Assembly: GCF_003937945.1 (NCBI RefSeq)
Contig: NZ_RSEC01000058.1
Span: forward strand, 744,001 to 808,000
Direction: 5' to 3'
DNA length: 64,000 bases
DNA from: Amycolatopsis eburnea
GTDB taxonomy: Bacteria; Actinomycetota; Actinomycetes; Mycobacteriales; Pseudonocardiaceae
Shown: piece after piece, positions 17,397 through 24,869 of the stretch
Position numbering within the stretch: position 1 is the stretch's first letter
Layout: each line of letters opens with the position of its first letter
Translations under genes and position numbers: made by a program
Notes under the pieces: model-generated
Told to the model about the DNA's origin: nothing
The model's input: only the letters and a program-made list of their open reading frames with translations
Databases searched by the model: none

Positions 17397-18029
17397 CGCC
17401 TCGAGGGGTTTCGCGGCGAAGGACGGCAGCACGACGTCGGCCTGCCCGAAGTCGAGGCTCTCGGTGATGGCGTTCGGCACGGCGACGCAGGTCAGCCCGG
17501 CGGCCTTGGCGGCGGTGACCCCGTGCGGGGTGTCCTCGAAGGCGATCGTCTCTTTCGCGTTTGTCTTGAGAGCCTCGAGCGCCGCGAGGTAGAGGTCGGG
17601 GTCGGGCTTGGCCTTGTGCCGGTCCCCGGTGAGGACGGCGTCGAAGTAGCGGGCGATGCCGAGCCGTTCGAGGTGCGGGTTGACCCAGGCCCCGGACGAG
17701 CTGGAGGCGACGGCGAGCTTGAGGCCGTGGTCCTTGGCGGCCTCGAGGTAGGTCTCGACGCCTTCGCGCGGGCCGAGGGTCTCGAGCAGCTCGAAGACCC
17801 GGGCTTTGGACTTCGGCCGCAGCGCCTCGGGGTCGATGCCGGGCGCGTGCTCGGCGAGCAGGGCGAACATGGCGGGCGTGGTGTGCTGGGTGCCGATGAC
17901 GGCGTACCAGGCGTCCAGCGGCAGCTCGGTCCCGTGTGCGCGGAAGACCTCCTGCCAGGACTGGAGGACGGCGGACTCGGTGTCGGCGAGCGTGCCGTCG
18001 AAGTCGAAAACCAGGGCGCGGGTGGGCAC
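17382..18029 (-). CDS. HAD-superfamily hydrolase, beta-phosphoglucomutase/PGP-like
   Basis: 215 residues. A sugar- or other small-molecule phosphatase/mutase of HAD subfamily IA. Motif I is DFDGTLADTES (nucleophile Asp), motif II SSS in LAVASSSSGAW, motif III K in HKAKPDPDLYL, and motif IV is FEDTPHGV. A helical cap domain lies between motifs I and II. GTG 18029 is chosen because motif I follows directly; a CAGGG lies about 9 nt upstream. The next gene upstream (macro domain, same strand) ends 28 bp away, so the two may be co-transcribed. Confidence 0.9.
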   Translation of the reverse strand: MPTRALVFDFDGTLADTESAVLQSWQEVFRAHGTELPLDAWYAVIGTQHTTPAMFALLAEHAPGIDPEALRPKSKARVFELLETLGPREGVETYLEAAKDHGLKLAVASSSSGAWVNPHLERLGIARYFDAVLTGDRHKAKPDPDLYLAALEALKTNAKETIAFEDTPHGVTAAKAAGLTCVAVPNAITESLDFGQADVVLPSFAAKPLEALLGD

Positions 18030-18057
18030 GGTTGCACCCTGCCCGGTCGGTGATCGC

Positions 18058-18603
18058 TCAGGCAAGTGGGGTGTGACGAGCCTCGAAGGCGCGGAGCGCT
18101 TGTTCGCCGCGGAGGGCGAAGACGACCTCCTGGATGCCGCCGGGGTCGGCGGCGCGGACCGTGGTGAGCGCGATCTCGGCGGCCGACTCGAGGGGCCAGC
18201 GGTAGATGCCGGTGGAGATGGCGGGGAAGGCGACGGTCTTGGCACCCAGGTCGTTCGCGGCTTTCAGGGCGTTGCGGTGGCAGTCGGCGAGCAGTTCCGA
18301 GCGGTCCTCGGTCGAGGACCAGACCGGGCCGACGGTGTGCACGACCCACTTGGCGGGCAGGTTCCCGGCGGTGGTGGTGACGGCCTGCCCGGTCTTGAGT
18401 CCCTTCCCGTAGTGCCCGGCCCGCAGCTTCCGGCACTCGGCGAGGATTTCGGGGCCACCCTTGCGGTGGATGGCCCCGTCGACCCCGCCCCCGCCGAGCA
18501 GCGAGGAGTTGGCGGCGTTGACGACGACGTCGACCTCGAGCCGGATTCCGTCGCCTAGCCGGCCCGCCCCTGGGCCCGGCCGACGGACCGCGAGGTCTGT
18601 CAG
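18058..18603 (-). CDS. Macro-domain ADP-ribose-binding/hydrolysing protein, start uncertain
   Basis: A MacroD/YmdB-type macro domain, which binds or removes ADP-ribose (for example O-acetyl-ADP-ribose). The whole domain is visible: VDVVVNAANSSLLGGGGVDG with the ADP-ribose-binding Asn residues, HTVGPVW, and FPAISTGIYRWP. About 15 residues of family-like sequence (GDGIRLEVD) lie before it. The oddity is the start: upstream of GTG 18342, which would remove the NAAN loop, the frame has no ATG, GTG or TTG. CTG at 18603 gives a normal 181-residue length and is used here. A rare start codon or a sequence error is possible. The gene is divergent from the cold-shock gene only 45 bp away. Confidence 0.75.
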   Translation of the reverse strand: MTDLAVRRPGPGAGRLGDGIRLEVDVVVNAANSSLLGGGGVDGAIHRKGGPEILAECRKLRAGHYGKGLKTGQAVTTTAGNLPAKWVVHTVGPVWSSTEDRSELLADCHRNALKAANDLGAKTVAFPAISTGIYRWPLESAAEIALTTVRAADPGGIQEVVFALRGEQALRAFEARHTPLA

Positions 18604-18647
18604 AGAGACTGGGGGCCAGTGCCCGCCCTCTCGACCTGGAGCTGTTG

Positions 18648-19562
18648 ATGCCGCAAGGGACCGTCCGTTGGTTCGACGCCGAACGGGGTTTCGGCTTCCT
18701 CGCGCCCGAGGACGGCTCGCCGGACGTGTTCGTGCACGCCTCCGAGATCGTCGGGGACGGCGGCGCGAAACTGCTCCGCGAGGGTCAGGCCGTCGTGTTC
18801 GAGGTCGGCGAGAACGACCGCGGGCCCCAGGCGCTGCGCGTTCGCGTCACCGCCGATGCGGCCACCGGCAGCGCCGTGGGCCTGCTCGGCACCATCAACT
18901 GGTACGAGCCGGGCAAGGGGTACGGCTTCGCGTCGCCGGACGGCGGCGGCGCCGACATCTTCGTGCACAGCTCCGCCATCGTGACCGGCGGCGTGGTCAC
19001 CGAGGGGCAGCGGGTGGCCTTCCTGATCGTCGAAGGCGAGCGCGGCCCGCAGGCCGGGCACGTGATCCCGCTGGGAGCAGGGGCCGGCTCACCCGCTGCG
19101 GCCGGTATCGCGGATGGTGCCGACGGCACGGTGGCCTGGTACGACGAGGACAAGGGCTTCGGCTTCATCAACCCCGACTCCGGCGCCGGGGACGTCTTCG
19201 TGCACGTCCGGGCCCTGGCCGAGGGGCTGACGTGGCTCGCGGAGGGCGACCGCGTCGCCTACGAGGTGGCCAGTGGGGACAAGGGCCCGCAGGCCCGCGA
19301 CGTGCACCTGGTCCGGGGCGCCGAGCCCCAGACGGCGCCGGCGGCGCGGGACGTGCCCGTACGAGGCGGCGAGGGCGTCGTCGCGCGCTACGACGCCGAC
19401 CGCGGCTTCGGCTTCATCACCCCGGACGCAGGCGGCGACGATCTCTTCGCCCACGCGTCCGTGATCATGGGGTCGGAGCCGCTGCGGAAGGGTGACCGGG
19501 TCCGGTACGCGGTGCGTCAGAGCGACCGGGGCCCGCAGGCCGACCGCATCGAACGCCTCTGA
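18648..19562 (+). CDS. Protein with four tandem cold-shock domains
   Basis: 304 residues built from four cold-shock (OB-fold, single-strand nucleic-acid-binding) domains at about residues 2-67, 78-140, 155-222 and 240-303. Each has RNP1 (GFGFL, GYGFAS, GFGFINP, GFGFITP), RNP2 (VFVH, IFVH, VFVH, LFAH), and a closing D/E-R/K-GPQA motif. Single-domain Csp proteins are ~67 residues, so this is a fourfold repeat joined by short flexible linkers. ATG 18648 has GGAG 6 nt upstream and is preferred over the adjacent TTG 18645. It probably acts as an RNA chaperone in the cytoplasm. Confidence 0.93.
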   Translation: MPQGTVRWFDAERGFGFLAPEDGSPDVFVHASEIVGDGGAKLLREGQAVVFEVGENDRGPQALRVRVTADAATGSAVGLLGTINWYEPGKGYGFASPDGGGADIFVHSSAIVTGGVVTEGQRVAFLIVEGERGPQAGHVIPLGAGAGSPAAAGIADGADGTVAWYDEDKGFGFINPDSGAGDVFVHVRALAEGLTWLAEGDRVAYEVASGDKGPQARDVHLVRGAEPQTAPAARDVPVRGGEGVVARYDADRGFGFITPDAGGDDLFAHASVIMGSEPLRKGDRVRYAVRQSDRGPQADRIERL

Positions 19563-19580
19563 AGAGGCGGCCCCACCGAC

Positions 19581-19599
19581 GGCTGATCGCCGCTCAGCC
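19581..19599. terminator. Possible short terminator between cold-shock and hydrolase genes
   Basis: GGCTGA (19581-19586) pairs with TCAGCC (19594-19599) around a 7-nt loop, in a 31-bp convergent gap. It overlaps the hydrolase stop codon. The stem is short, so confidence is low. Confidence 0.35.
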
Positions 19600-20385
19600 C
19601 AGGTAGAACTTCGTCAGCACCGGGGCCAGCGCCGCCGCCTTCACGATGTGGGTCTGGCCCGGCAGGGTCGCGTACTCCGCCGACGGCAGCACCTTCGCCA
19701 GCGACGACACCCCGTTGCGCATCCACTCCGGGCTCCGGCCGCCGTCGACCACCAGGGTCGGGATCGTCACCTCCGGCCACGACGGCGTCAAGGGCTCGCC
19801 CGCCTGGCGGTCGCCCACCACCGCCGTGTCGTACGGGATCGTGTGGGCGACCTTCTTGAGCTTCGACCAGAACGGCATGATCCGCATCATCGCCACCGTC
19901 GCGCCGCCGAGGCCGACGCCTTCGGTCATGAACAGCTTGACCGCCTTGCCGCGCTTGCCCTCGGCGAGCGCCGCGTCGAGGCGGGCCGGGTAGTCGGCGG
20001 GGACGCGGGGGCGGGTGGCGTCCACCACGAACGGGGGTTCGTACAGCGCCAGCTTCGGCGCCGGGAGGGTGCGGGCCGCTTCGAGGGCCAGCGCCGCGCC
20101 CGAGGAGATGCCGAACAAGAACGCTTCGCCGCCCGCTTCCTTCAGCAGGGCCGCGAGGTCCTCGACCTCGCGCTCGACCGCGTACGGGCCGGTGTCGGTG
20201 CTTTCGCCCCGGCCGCGGCGGTCGTAGGTGTACACCGTGAAGTGCGCGGACAGCTCCTTCGCCAGCGCGTCGTTCGGGGACGAGCCGCGGTAGCACATCG
20301 CGCCGTCGACCAGGACGAGCGCGGGGCCGGTGCCCGTGCGGGTGTACGCGATCTTCGTGCCGTCGGCGGAAATCGTCGTGGTCAT
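19594..20385 (-). CDS. Alpha/beta hydrolase
   Basis: 263 residues. A cytoplasmic alpha/beta-hydrolase of unknown substrate. The nucleophile elbow is GISSG, the acid is the Asp in LVVDGG, and the His lies in GQTHIV near the C-terminus. The oxyanion region is DGAMCYRGS and the cap is helical. ATG 20385 has GAGGAGA upstream and overlaps the stop codon of the DUF998 gene by four bases (ATGA), so the pair is translationally coupled. Confidence 0.9.
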   Translation of the reverse strand: MTTTISADGTKIAYTRTGTGPALVLVDGAMCYRGSSPNDALAKELSAHFTVYTYDRRGRGESTDTGPYAVEREVEDLAALLKEAGGEAFLFGISSGAALALEAARTLPAPKLALYEPPFVVDATRPRVPADYPARLDAALAEGKRGKAVKLFMTEGVGLGGATVAMMRIMPFWSKLKKVAHTIPYDTAVVGDRQAGEPLTPSWPEVTIPTLVVDGGRSPEWMRNGVSSLAKVLPSAEYATLPGQTHIVKAAALAPVLTKFYLG

Positions 20386-21026
20386 CGGGACTCTCCTCGC
20401 GGCATCAGGTGGGCGGACGTCGTGGCGAGCCAGGTCCAGGCGAGCACCACGGCCGCCCAGAAGCCGAGCGTGACGACCGGGCTCGCCGAGCCGGACGCTA
20501 CGCCGCCGAAGCCTACGAGGAACAACACGCCGGTGAGCCGCGAGTACCACGCACGGGCCGGCGGCAGGTGCGAGCCGATCGCGAAGCAGGCCGCGACCAG
20601 TGCGGCGAAGCCGACGCCGCCGCAGGCGAAGTGCAGCACTCCGTGCCAGCTCACCGACGCCGGCGGGCCGGCGGGCGTGCCCAGCGGGAAGCCGTCCTGC
20701 GGGTCGGCGCGGAAGATGCCCGCGCAGATCAGGCTGACGCCGTAGACCGCCAGCAGCCTCGGTCCCCATCTGCCGGGCAGGACACGGCGGAGGCCGGCCG
20801 CGGCGGCGAGGGTCAGCAGGCCGGTGACGAGGAAGTTCGCGACCTGGACGAAGCCGATCGAGCCGTTCGCCAGGATGCTCGCCGGGTGACGCGTGAAGTC
20901 GAAGCCCGCGCGGGTCAGGCCTTGGAGCACGCCGGTGCCGACGAACACGGGTCCGGCGAGGATTCCGCAGGTCAGCAGCGTGCGGGTGGGCGTGGTGACG
21001 GGGGTGGGAAGCGTGGTGGTGGTCAT
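20382..21026 (-). CDS. DUF998 family membrane protein
   Basis: 214 residues with six membrane helices. The DUF998 signature is clear: GLTRAGFDFTRHPASIL, GFVQVANFLVTGLL, IFRADPQDGFP and WHGVLHF. The biochemical role is unknown. It is first of a two-gene operon with the alpha/beta hydrolase. A palindrome overlapping a TTGACA lies upstream at 21057-21068. Confidence 0.9.
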   Translation of the reverse strand: MTTTTLPTPVTTPTRTLLTCGILAGPVFVGTGVLQGLTRAGFDFTRHPASILANGSIGFVQVANFLVTGLLTLAAAAGLRRVLPGRWGPRLLAVYGVSLICAGIFRADPQDGFPLGTPAGPPASVSWHGVLHFACGGVGFAALVAACFAIGSHLPPARAWYSRLTGVLFLVGFGGVASGSASPVVTLGFWAAVVLAWTWLATTSAHLMPRGESR

Positions 21027-21056
21027 GCGGGACAGCGTGCCATCCGATCGTTCAAA

Positions 21057-21068
21057 CTGTCAAGACAG
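21057..21068 (-). promoter_or_regulatory. Palindromic operator overlapping a -35 element
   Basis: CTGTCAAGACAG is a 5-2-5 palindrome. Read on the minus strand it contains TTGACA (21064-21059), 33 bp before the DUF998 start. This layout suits a repressor site on the DUF998/hydrolase promoter. The regulator is not identified. Confidence 0.45.
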
Positions 21069-21092
21069 AAAAAATTGTCGGTAGGCTCTGCC

Positions 21093-21110
21093 TCGGTCGA
21101 GGGCGACCGA
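21093..21110 (-). terminator. Terminator after the metallophosphoesterase gene
   Basis: TCGGTCG (21093-21099) and CGACCGA (21104-21110) form a 7-bp stem with a 4-nt loop, 8 bp past the stop codon. A run of six T on the minus strand (21069-21074) follows at some distance. Confidence 0.5.
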
Positions 21111-21117
21111 AGGTGGC

Positions 21118-22239
21118 TCAGGCCGAGCGCAGGGTGAGGAGCGTGATCTCGCTGGGGGCGAAGACGCGGAACGGCGGGCCCCAGAACCCGGTGCCGCGGC
21201 TGTTGTACAGCTGGGTCGGGCCGTGCCGGGTCAGGCCGGAGAGCGTCGGCTGGTCGAGGCGCACCAGGAGGTGGAACGGCCAGATCTGGCCGCCGTGCGT
21301 GTGGCCCGAGATCTGCAGGTCGACGTCGGCCTCGCGGGCCTCGCGCACCTGCTTCGGCTGGTGCGCCAGCAGCACCACCGGGACGTCGTCGGGGCGGCCG
21401 GCCAGCGCGGCGGCCAGGTCGGGGCCGTGGCCGGGCAGGCCCGACGCGGTGCCGGTCGGGTCGTCGATGCCGGCGAACAGGATCCGGTCGCCGTCGCGCT
21501 CGATCAGCGTCGAGCGGTTGTGCAGCGTGTCCCAGCCGAGCCCTGCCATGTGGTCGAGCCACGCCTGGGCTTCGCCGAAGTACTCGTGGTTGCCGGTGAT
21601 GTAGAAGCGCCCGAGCGCGGCCTGGACGCCGCCGAGCGGGTCGACCTGCTTGCGGCGCTTGGCCACCGCGCCGTCGGCGAGGTCGCCGGCGTGGCAGACG
21701 ACGTCCGCCTCCAGCGCGTTCACCGCCGCGACGACCTGCTCGGACCACTTCGTCCGGTCGATCGGGCCGAAGTGGGTGTCGGTCAGCACGGCGATGGTCA
21801 GGCCGTCGAGCCCCGGTCCGAGGCGCGGGATGACGACGTCGGTCCGCTTCACCGGCGGCACGCGCATGGCGACGCGGTTGCCGTGCACGAGCAGGCCGGC
21901 GGCCACCAGCACGGTCGCGCCCGCGACGATCCGCGACCGCAGCGGGTCTTCGACGCCGAGCAGCGCGAGCCGCAGGACCAGGCTCAGGATCGACCAGCTG
22001 AACAGCACCCAGATCACGGCGAGCAGCGAGTCGCCGAGGCGCGCGGAGGCGTCGCTCTGGCGCTTGGCGTGACCGCGGAACATGGCGACCGGCATCGTGA
22101 CCAGTCCCGCCGCCAGCACGACGGTGCCGGCGATCGTGCCCGCCAGGCCCCACTCCGGCGCCAGGACGAGCGTCCACCACGGGACGCCGTACAGCAGGAG
22201 CATGGCCAGGATCGGCACGACGACGAGTTGCCCTCTCAT
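21118..22239 (-). CDS. Membrane-anchored metallophosphoesterase (YkuE-like)
   Basis: 373 residues. Four N-terminal membrane helices (to about residue 125) precede a calcineurin-like phosphoesterase domain. Metal-binding motifs: TDTHFG, HAGDLAD, ITGNHEYF and SGHTHGGQ, all intact. Related proteins act on phospholipid head groups or cell-envelope phosphoesters; the substrate here is unknown. No clear Shine-Dalgarno precedes ATG 22239. The promoter region shared with the divergent small membrane-protein gene holds a long-range inverted repeat. Confidence 0.92.
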   Translation of the reverse strand: MRGQLVVVPILAMLLLYGVPWWTLVLAPEWGLAGTIAGTVVLAAGLVTMPVAMFRGHAKRQSDASARLGDSLLAVIWVLFSWSILSLVLRLALLGVEDPLRSRIVAGATVLVAAGLLVHGNRVAMRVPPVKRTDVVIPRLGPGLDGLTIAVLTDTHFGPIDRTKWSEQVVAAVNALEADVVCHAGDLADGAVAKRRKQVDPLGGVQAALGRFYITGNHEYFGEAQAWLDHMAGLGWDTLHNRSTLIERDGDRILFAGIDDPTGTASGLPGHGPDLAAALAGRPDDVPVVLLAHQPKQVREAREADVDLQISGHTHGGQIWPFHLLVRLDQPTLSGLTRHGPTQLYNSRGTGFWGPPFRVFAPSEITLLTLRSA

Positions 22240-22265
22240 CGAACCAGGTTACAGCCCATCGGGCT

Positions 22266-22359
22266 GTTACCAATCCGGCCCAAAAGTAGGCCGGCCTTCG
22301 AGCGGGACGTGCCGTTGCCGCGAAAGTCATCCGGCCGTGACTGTGGTCGGATTGGTAAC
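22266..22359. promoter_or_regulatory. Inverted repeat in the divergent promoter region
   Basis: GTTACCAATCCG at 22266-22277 and its exact reverse complement CGGATTGGTAAC at 22348-22359. One copy lies ~27 bp before the metallophosphoesterase start and the other ~50 bp before the DUF6412-like start, mirrored. This suggests two operators for one regulator of both directions. Confidence 0.45.
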
Positions 22360-22409
22360 GAGCGGCACAGCAGCTTTTCGCTACTCTGGTGGGGAAGGAA
22401 GGGGGCGTT

Positions 22410-22682
22410 GTGCACACACTGCTGCAGCTGGCGTTCCCCGTCGTGACCGGCCCGAGCGCGCTGGTCGCCTTCGCCTCCCTCGCCGCCGCCAGCCTCCTGG
22501 TCGTGCTGCTGGTGAGCAGCACGCACCGCAGCGAGCTGGCGCTGTGGTCGGCGCCGGTGCGCAGCCGCGTCACCGCGTTGCGACGCCGGGCCCGTCGCGC
22601 CGAGTCGATCCGGCTCCGCGATCCCGGCCGTCCCGGCCGCAGCAGGCCACGAGCACCCGGGTTCCGCAGCACGGCTGCGTGA
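22410..22682 (+). CDS. Small membrane protein, DUF6412-like
   Basis: 90 residues with one or two N-terminal hydrophobic segments (LLQLAFPVVTGPSALVAFAS, LAAASLLVVLLVSS) and a basic Arg/Pro-rich tail. Proteins of this size and shape, placed directly before a small YidC, occur in other actinobacteria as DUF6412; that label is from memory of the context. GTG 22410 has GGAAGGGGG at a good distance and is preferred over GTG 22389. It is followed after 58 bp by the YidC paralogue, so a joint role in membrane-protein insertion is plausible. Confidence 0.65.
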   Translation: MHTLLQLAFPVVTGPSALVAFASLAAASLLVVLLVSSTHRSELALWSAPVRSRVTALRRRARRAESIRLRDPGRPGRSRPRAPGFRSTAA

Positions 22683-22740
22683 CCCCCAGCGCAGCCATTC
22701 CGCCTGCCCCCATTCCTTCCACTCGTGCGGAGTGCTGCCC

Positions 22741-23385
22741 GTGTTCGGTTTCCTCGACGTGCCCGTTTCCGGCGCGTACCACCTGATCCACGCCCTCACC
22801 GGCCCGCTTTCGACGGCGCTGGCCATCGTCGTGTTCACCCTCGGCGTGCGGCTCCTGCTGCACCCGCTCGCCCGGTCGGCGGCCCGCGGCGAGCGCGCCA
22901 GGGCCACCCTGCTGCCGCAGCTGCGGACCTTGCAGGAGAAACACGGCAAGGACCGCGACCGGCTGGCCGCGGAGATGGCGAAGCTGCAGCAGGAGTCCGG
23001 GACGTCGCTGTTCACCGGCTGCCTGCCGATGCTGCTGCAGCTGCCGTTCTTCACGATCATGTACCGGCTCTTCACGACGCCGGTGATCGGCGGCGAGCCC
23101 AACTCGCTGCTCGGCGCGACGCTGCTCGGGACGCCGCTGGGCGCGCACGGCCTGTCCGGCAGCCCGCTGGTGTTCGTGATCGCGGCCGGGCTCGCGGTCG
23201 TGGCGTGGTTCTCGGTCCGCCTGCAAGCGCCGCAGCCGGACGCGCCGGGTGGCAAGCTCTTGCGGCTGCTGCCCTACGGGACGGTGCTCGCGATTCTGGT
23301 CCTGCCCCAGGCCGCGGGCCTCTACCTGCTCACGACGACGGCGTGGACCGCGGCCGAACGCGCGTTGCTACGACGCCGCTCGTGA
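22741..23385 (+). CDS. YidC/Oxa1 family membrane insertase, short paralogue
   Basis: 214 residues with five membrane helices. Conserved features: VVFTLGVRLLLHPLARSA, where the Arg sits in the hydrophilic groove; the cytoplasmic helical hairpin rich in charged residues (LQEKHGKDRDRLAAEMAKL); and TGCLPMLLQLPFF. It is shorter than the main YidC encoded near rnpA, so probably a second copy. GTG 22741 has GGAG 8 nt upstream. The last 18 bases overlap the convergent DUF1992 gene. Confidence 0.93.
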   Translation: MFGFLDVPVSGAYHLIHALTGPLSTALAIVVFTLGVRLLLHPLARSAARGERARATLLPQLRTLQEKHGKDRDRLAAEMAKLQQESGTSLFTGCLPMLLQLPFFTIMYRLFTTPVIGGEPNSLLGATLLGTPLGAHGLSGSPLVFVIAAGLAVVAWFSVRLQAPQPDAPGGKLLRLLPYGTVLAILVLPQAAGLYLLTTTAWTAAERALLRRRS

Positions 23386-23781
23386 CCGGCGCCAGTCCCG
23401 GACCGCTTCTTCGGCGTCCACCAGCGCGACCGTCAGCGGCGGGCCGGTGTGGTGGTTGAGGTAGGCCTGCCGGATCCGCTCGTTGAGGTCGGCCACGACC
23501 TCCCGCACCCGCGCTTCGGTGCGCTCGGCGGCGAGCGTCTCCGGCAGGTCCTGGACCTCGCGCTTGAGCGCGAGCGCCGGCGGCAGCAGCGCCTTCGTGT
23601 CGTGGCCGCCCTTGCGGACTTCGCGCAGGACCCAGTCGGTCGCGGCGTCGTTGCCGGTCGGTTTCGGCAGCGGCTTGCCGGTGCCGGGCAGGTCGTCGAA
23701 GTCGCCGCGGTCGCGGGCCTCGTCGATCTGCCGGTCGACCCACCAGCGGAAAGAGACCTTGGGCGGCTTGCGTCGGTCCAT
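23368..23781 (-). CDS. DUF1992 (DnaJ-homologue-like) protein
   Basis: 137 residues carrying the DUF1992 domain, found alone in bacteria and as DNAJC28 in animals; the function is unknown. Signature: WVDRQIDEARDRGDFDDLPG, then GKPLP, and LNERIRQAYLNHHTGP. Cytoplasmic and highly charged. ATG 23781 has GAGGGGG about 9 nt upstream. It is divergent from the TetR gene (60 bp). Confidence 0.9.
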   Translation of the reverse strand: MDRRKPPKVSFRWWVDRQIDEARDRGDFDDLPGTGKPLPKPTGNDAATDWVLREVRKGGHDTKALLPPALALKREVQDLPETLAAERTEARVREVVADLNERIRQAYLNHHTGPPLTVALVDAEEAVRDWRRSRAAS

Positions 23782-23841
23782 CGGCTCACACCCCCTCGCT
23801 GCTCTCCAGGGTAATCTCCGGGGGAGGAGCGAGGGGACCGC

Positions 23842-24612
23842 ATGACCGTCGAACGCAGTGGCGCCGATGACGTCGACCGCACACTCGCGCTGCTCTGGCG
23901 CGCCCGGGGAAGTAGCGCCGAGCCGACCAGAGGACGCCGGCCGACGCTGACGGTCGAGCGGATCGTCGCCGCCGCGATCGCGGTCGCGGACGCCGACGGG
24001 CTGGCCGCGGCGTCGATGCACCGGGTCGCGAAGGAACTCGGCGCCGGCACCATGACGCTGTACACGTACGTACCCGGCAAGGCCGAGCTGGTGGACCTGA
24101 TGGTCGACGACGTGCTCGTCGAGCGCCGGCTGCCGGGGCCGGGCGAACCGCGCTCCGGGGACTGGCGCGAGCAGGTGGCGCTCTACGCCGAACGGACCAG
24201 GGCGGCCTACCGCGCCCACCCGTGGCTGTGCGAGGTGTCGCGGGTCCGGCCGCCGCTGGGGCCGGGGCAGCTGGCAGGCCAGGAGTACCTGCTGTCCATT
24301 GTGGACGCGCTGGGGCTGCCGCCGCGGCAGGCGGTCGCCGCGGCCAACGCGATCGGCACGTACGTCGACGCGAACGCCGCGCTCGGCGCGGAGAACACCC
24401 GTCTCGAGCGCAGCACCGGCCAGTCGACCGAGGCCTGGTGGCACCAGCGGTCGTCGTTCTGGGAGGACTACTTCGTGGTCGACGCCCACCCGGCGATGAA
24501 CCGGATCTGGCTCGGCGGCGGGTTCGACCAGAGCGCCGAGGTTCAGGGGGAGAAGGGGTACGAGTTCGGGCTGAACCGGATGCTGGACGGGATCGAGGCT
24601 TTGGTCGGTTAG
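23842..24612 (+). CDS. TetR/AcrR family regulator with TetR_C-type ligand domain
   Basis: 256 residues. The helix-turn-helix spans about residues 36-85 (IVAAAIAVADADGLAAASMH, VAKELGAGTMTLYTYV). The C-terminal domain is the tetracycline-repressor-like class 1 type (WLCEVSRVRPPLGPGQL). A 35-residue N-terminal extension precedes the HTH. ATG 23842 has GAGGGG upstream. No obvious target gene is adjacent; the divergent DUF1992 gene could be one. Its end overlaps the next convergent gene by 4 bp. Confidence 0.9.
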   Translation: MTVERSGADDVDRTLALLWRARGSSAEPTRGRRPTLTVERIVAAAIAVADADGLAAASMHRVAKELGAGTMTLYTYVPGKAELVDLMVDDVLVERRLPGPGEPRSGDWREQVALYAERTRAAYRAHPWLCEVSRVRPPLGPGQLAGQEYLLSIVDALGLPPRQAVAAANAIGTYVDANAALGAENTRLERSTGQSTEAWWHQRSSFWEDYFVVDAHPAMNRIWLGGGFDQSAEVQGEKGYEFGLNRMLDGIEALVG

Positions 24613-24869
24613 CGGCGGCTGCGCCACCGCAGCCGGCGTCGCTCCTGCCGGGGCACCTCGGCCGTCGAGTCGCCGCGCAGCAAATCGCGGCACACCGGGT
24701 CGAAGCGGCCGGGTGCCTCGATCATCGGCGCCGCCAGCACCAGGTGCCCGCAGACCGCGCGGAACCGGCCGTCGTGCCGGCCCGCCGCGAACTCGTCCTC
24801 GGTGACCGCGTGGGTGTAACCGTCGGTGTCGCAGCGGATGTGCACCAGGAACGGCTCCACCGCGCTCAC
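24609..24869 (-). CDS. Small conserved-looking protein coupled to the transglycosylase
   Basis: 86 residues, unrecognised. It contains FLVHIRCDTDGYTHAVTEDE, an AVCGHLV segment and a second Cys (FDPVCRDLL), and ends in a strongly basic tail RRRLRWRSRR. Spaced Cys/His residues could bind metal. The GTG start overlaps the transglycosylase stop (GTGA), so it is translated after it. The 3' end overlaps the TetR gene by 4 bp. Confidence 0.65.
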   Translation of the reverse strand: MSAVEPFLVHIRCDTDGYTHAVTEDEFAAGRHDGRFRAVCGHLVLAAPMIEAPGRFDPVCRDLLRGDSTAEVPRQERRRLRWRSRR

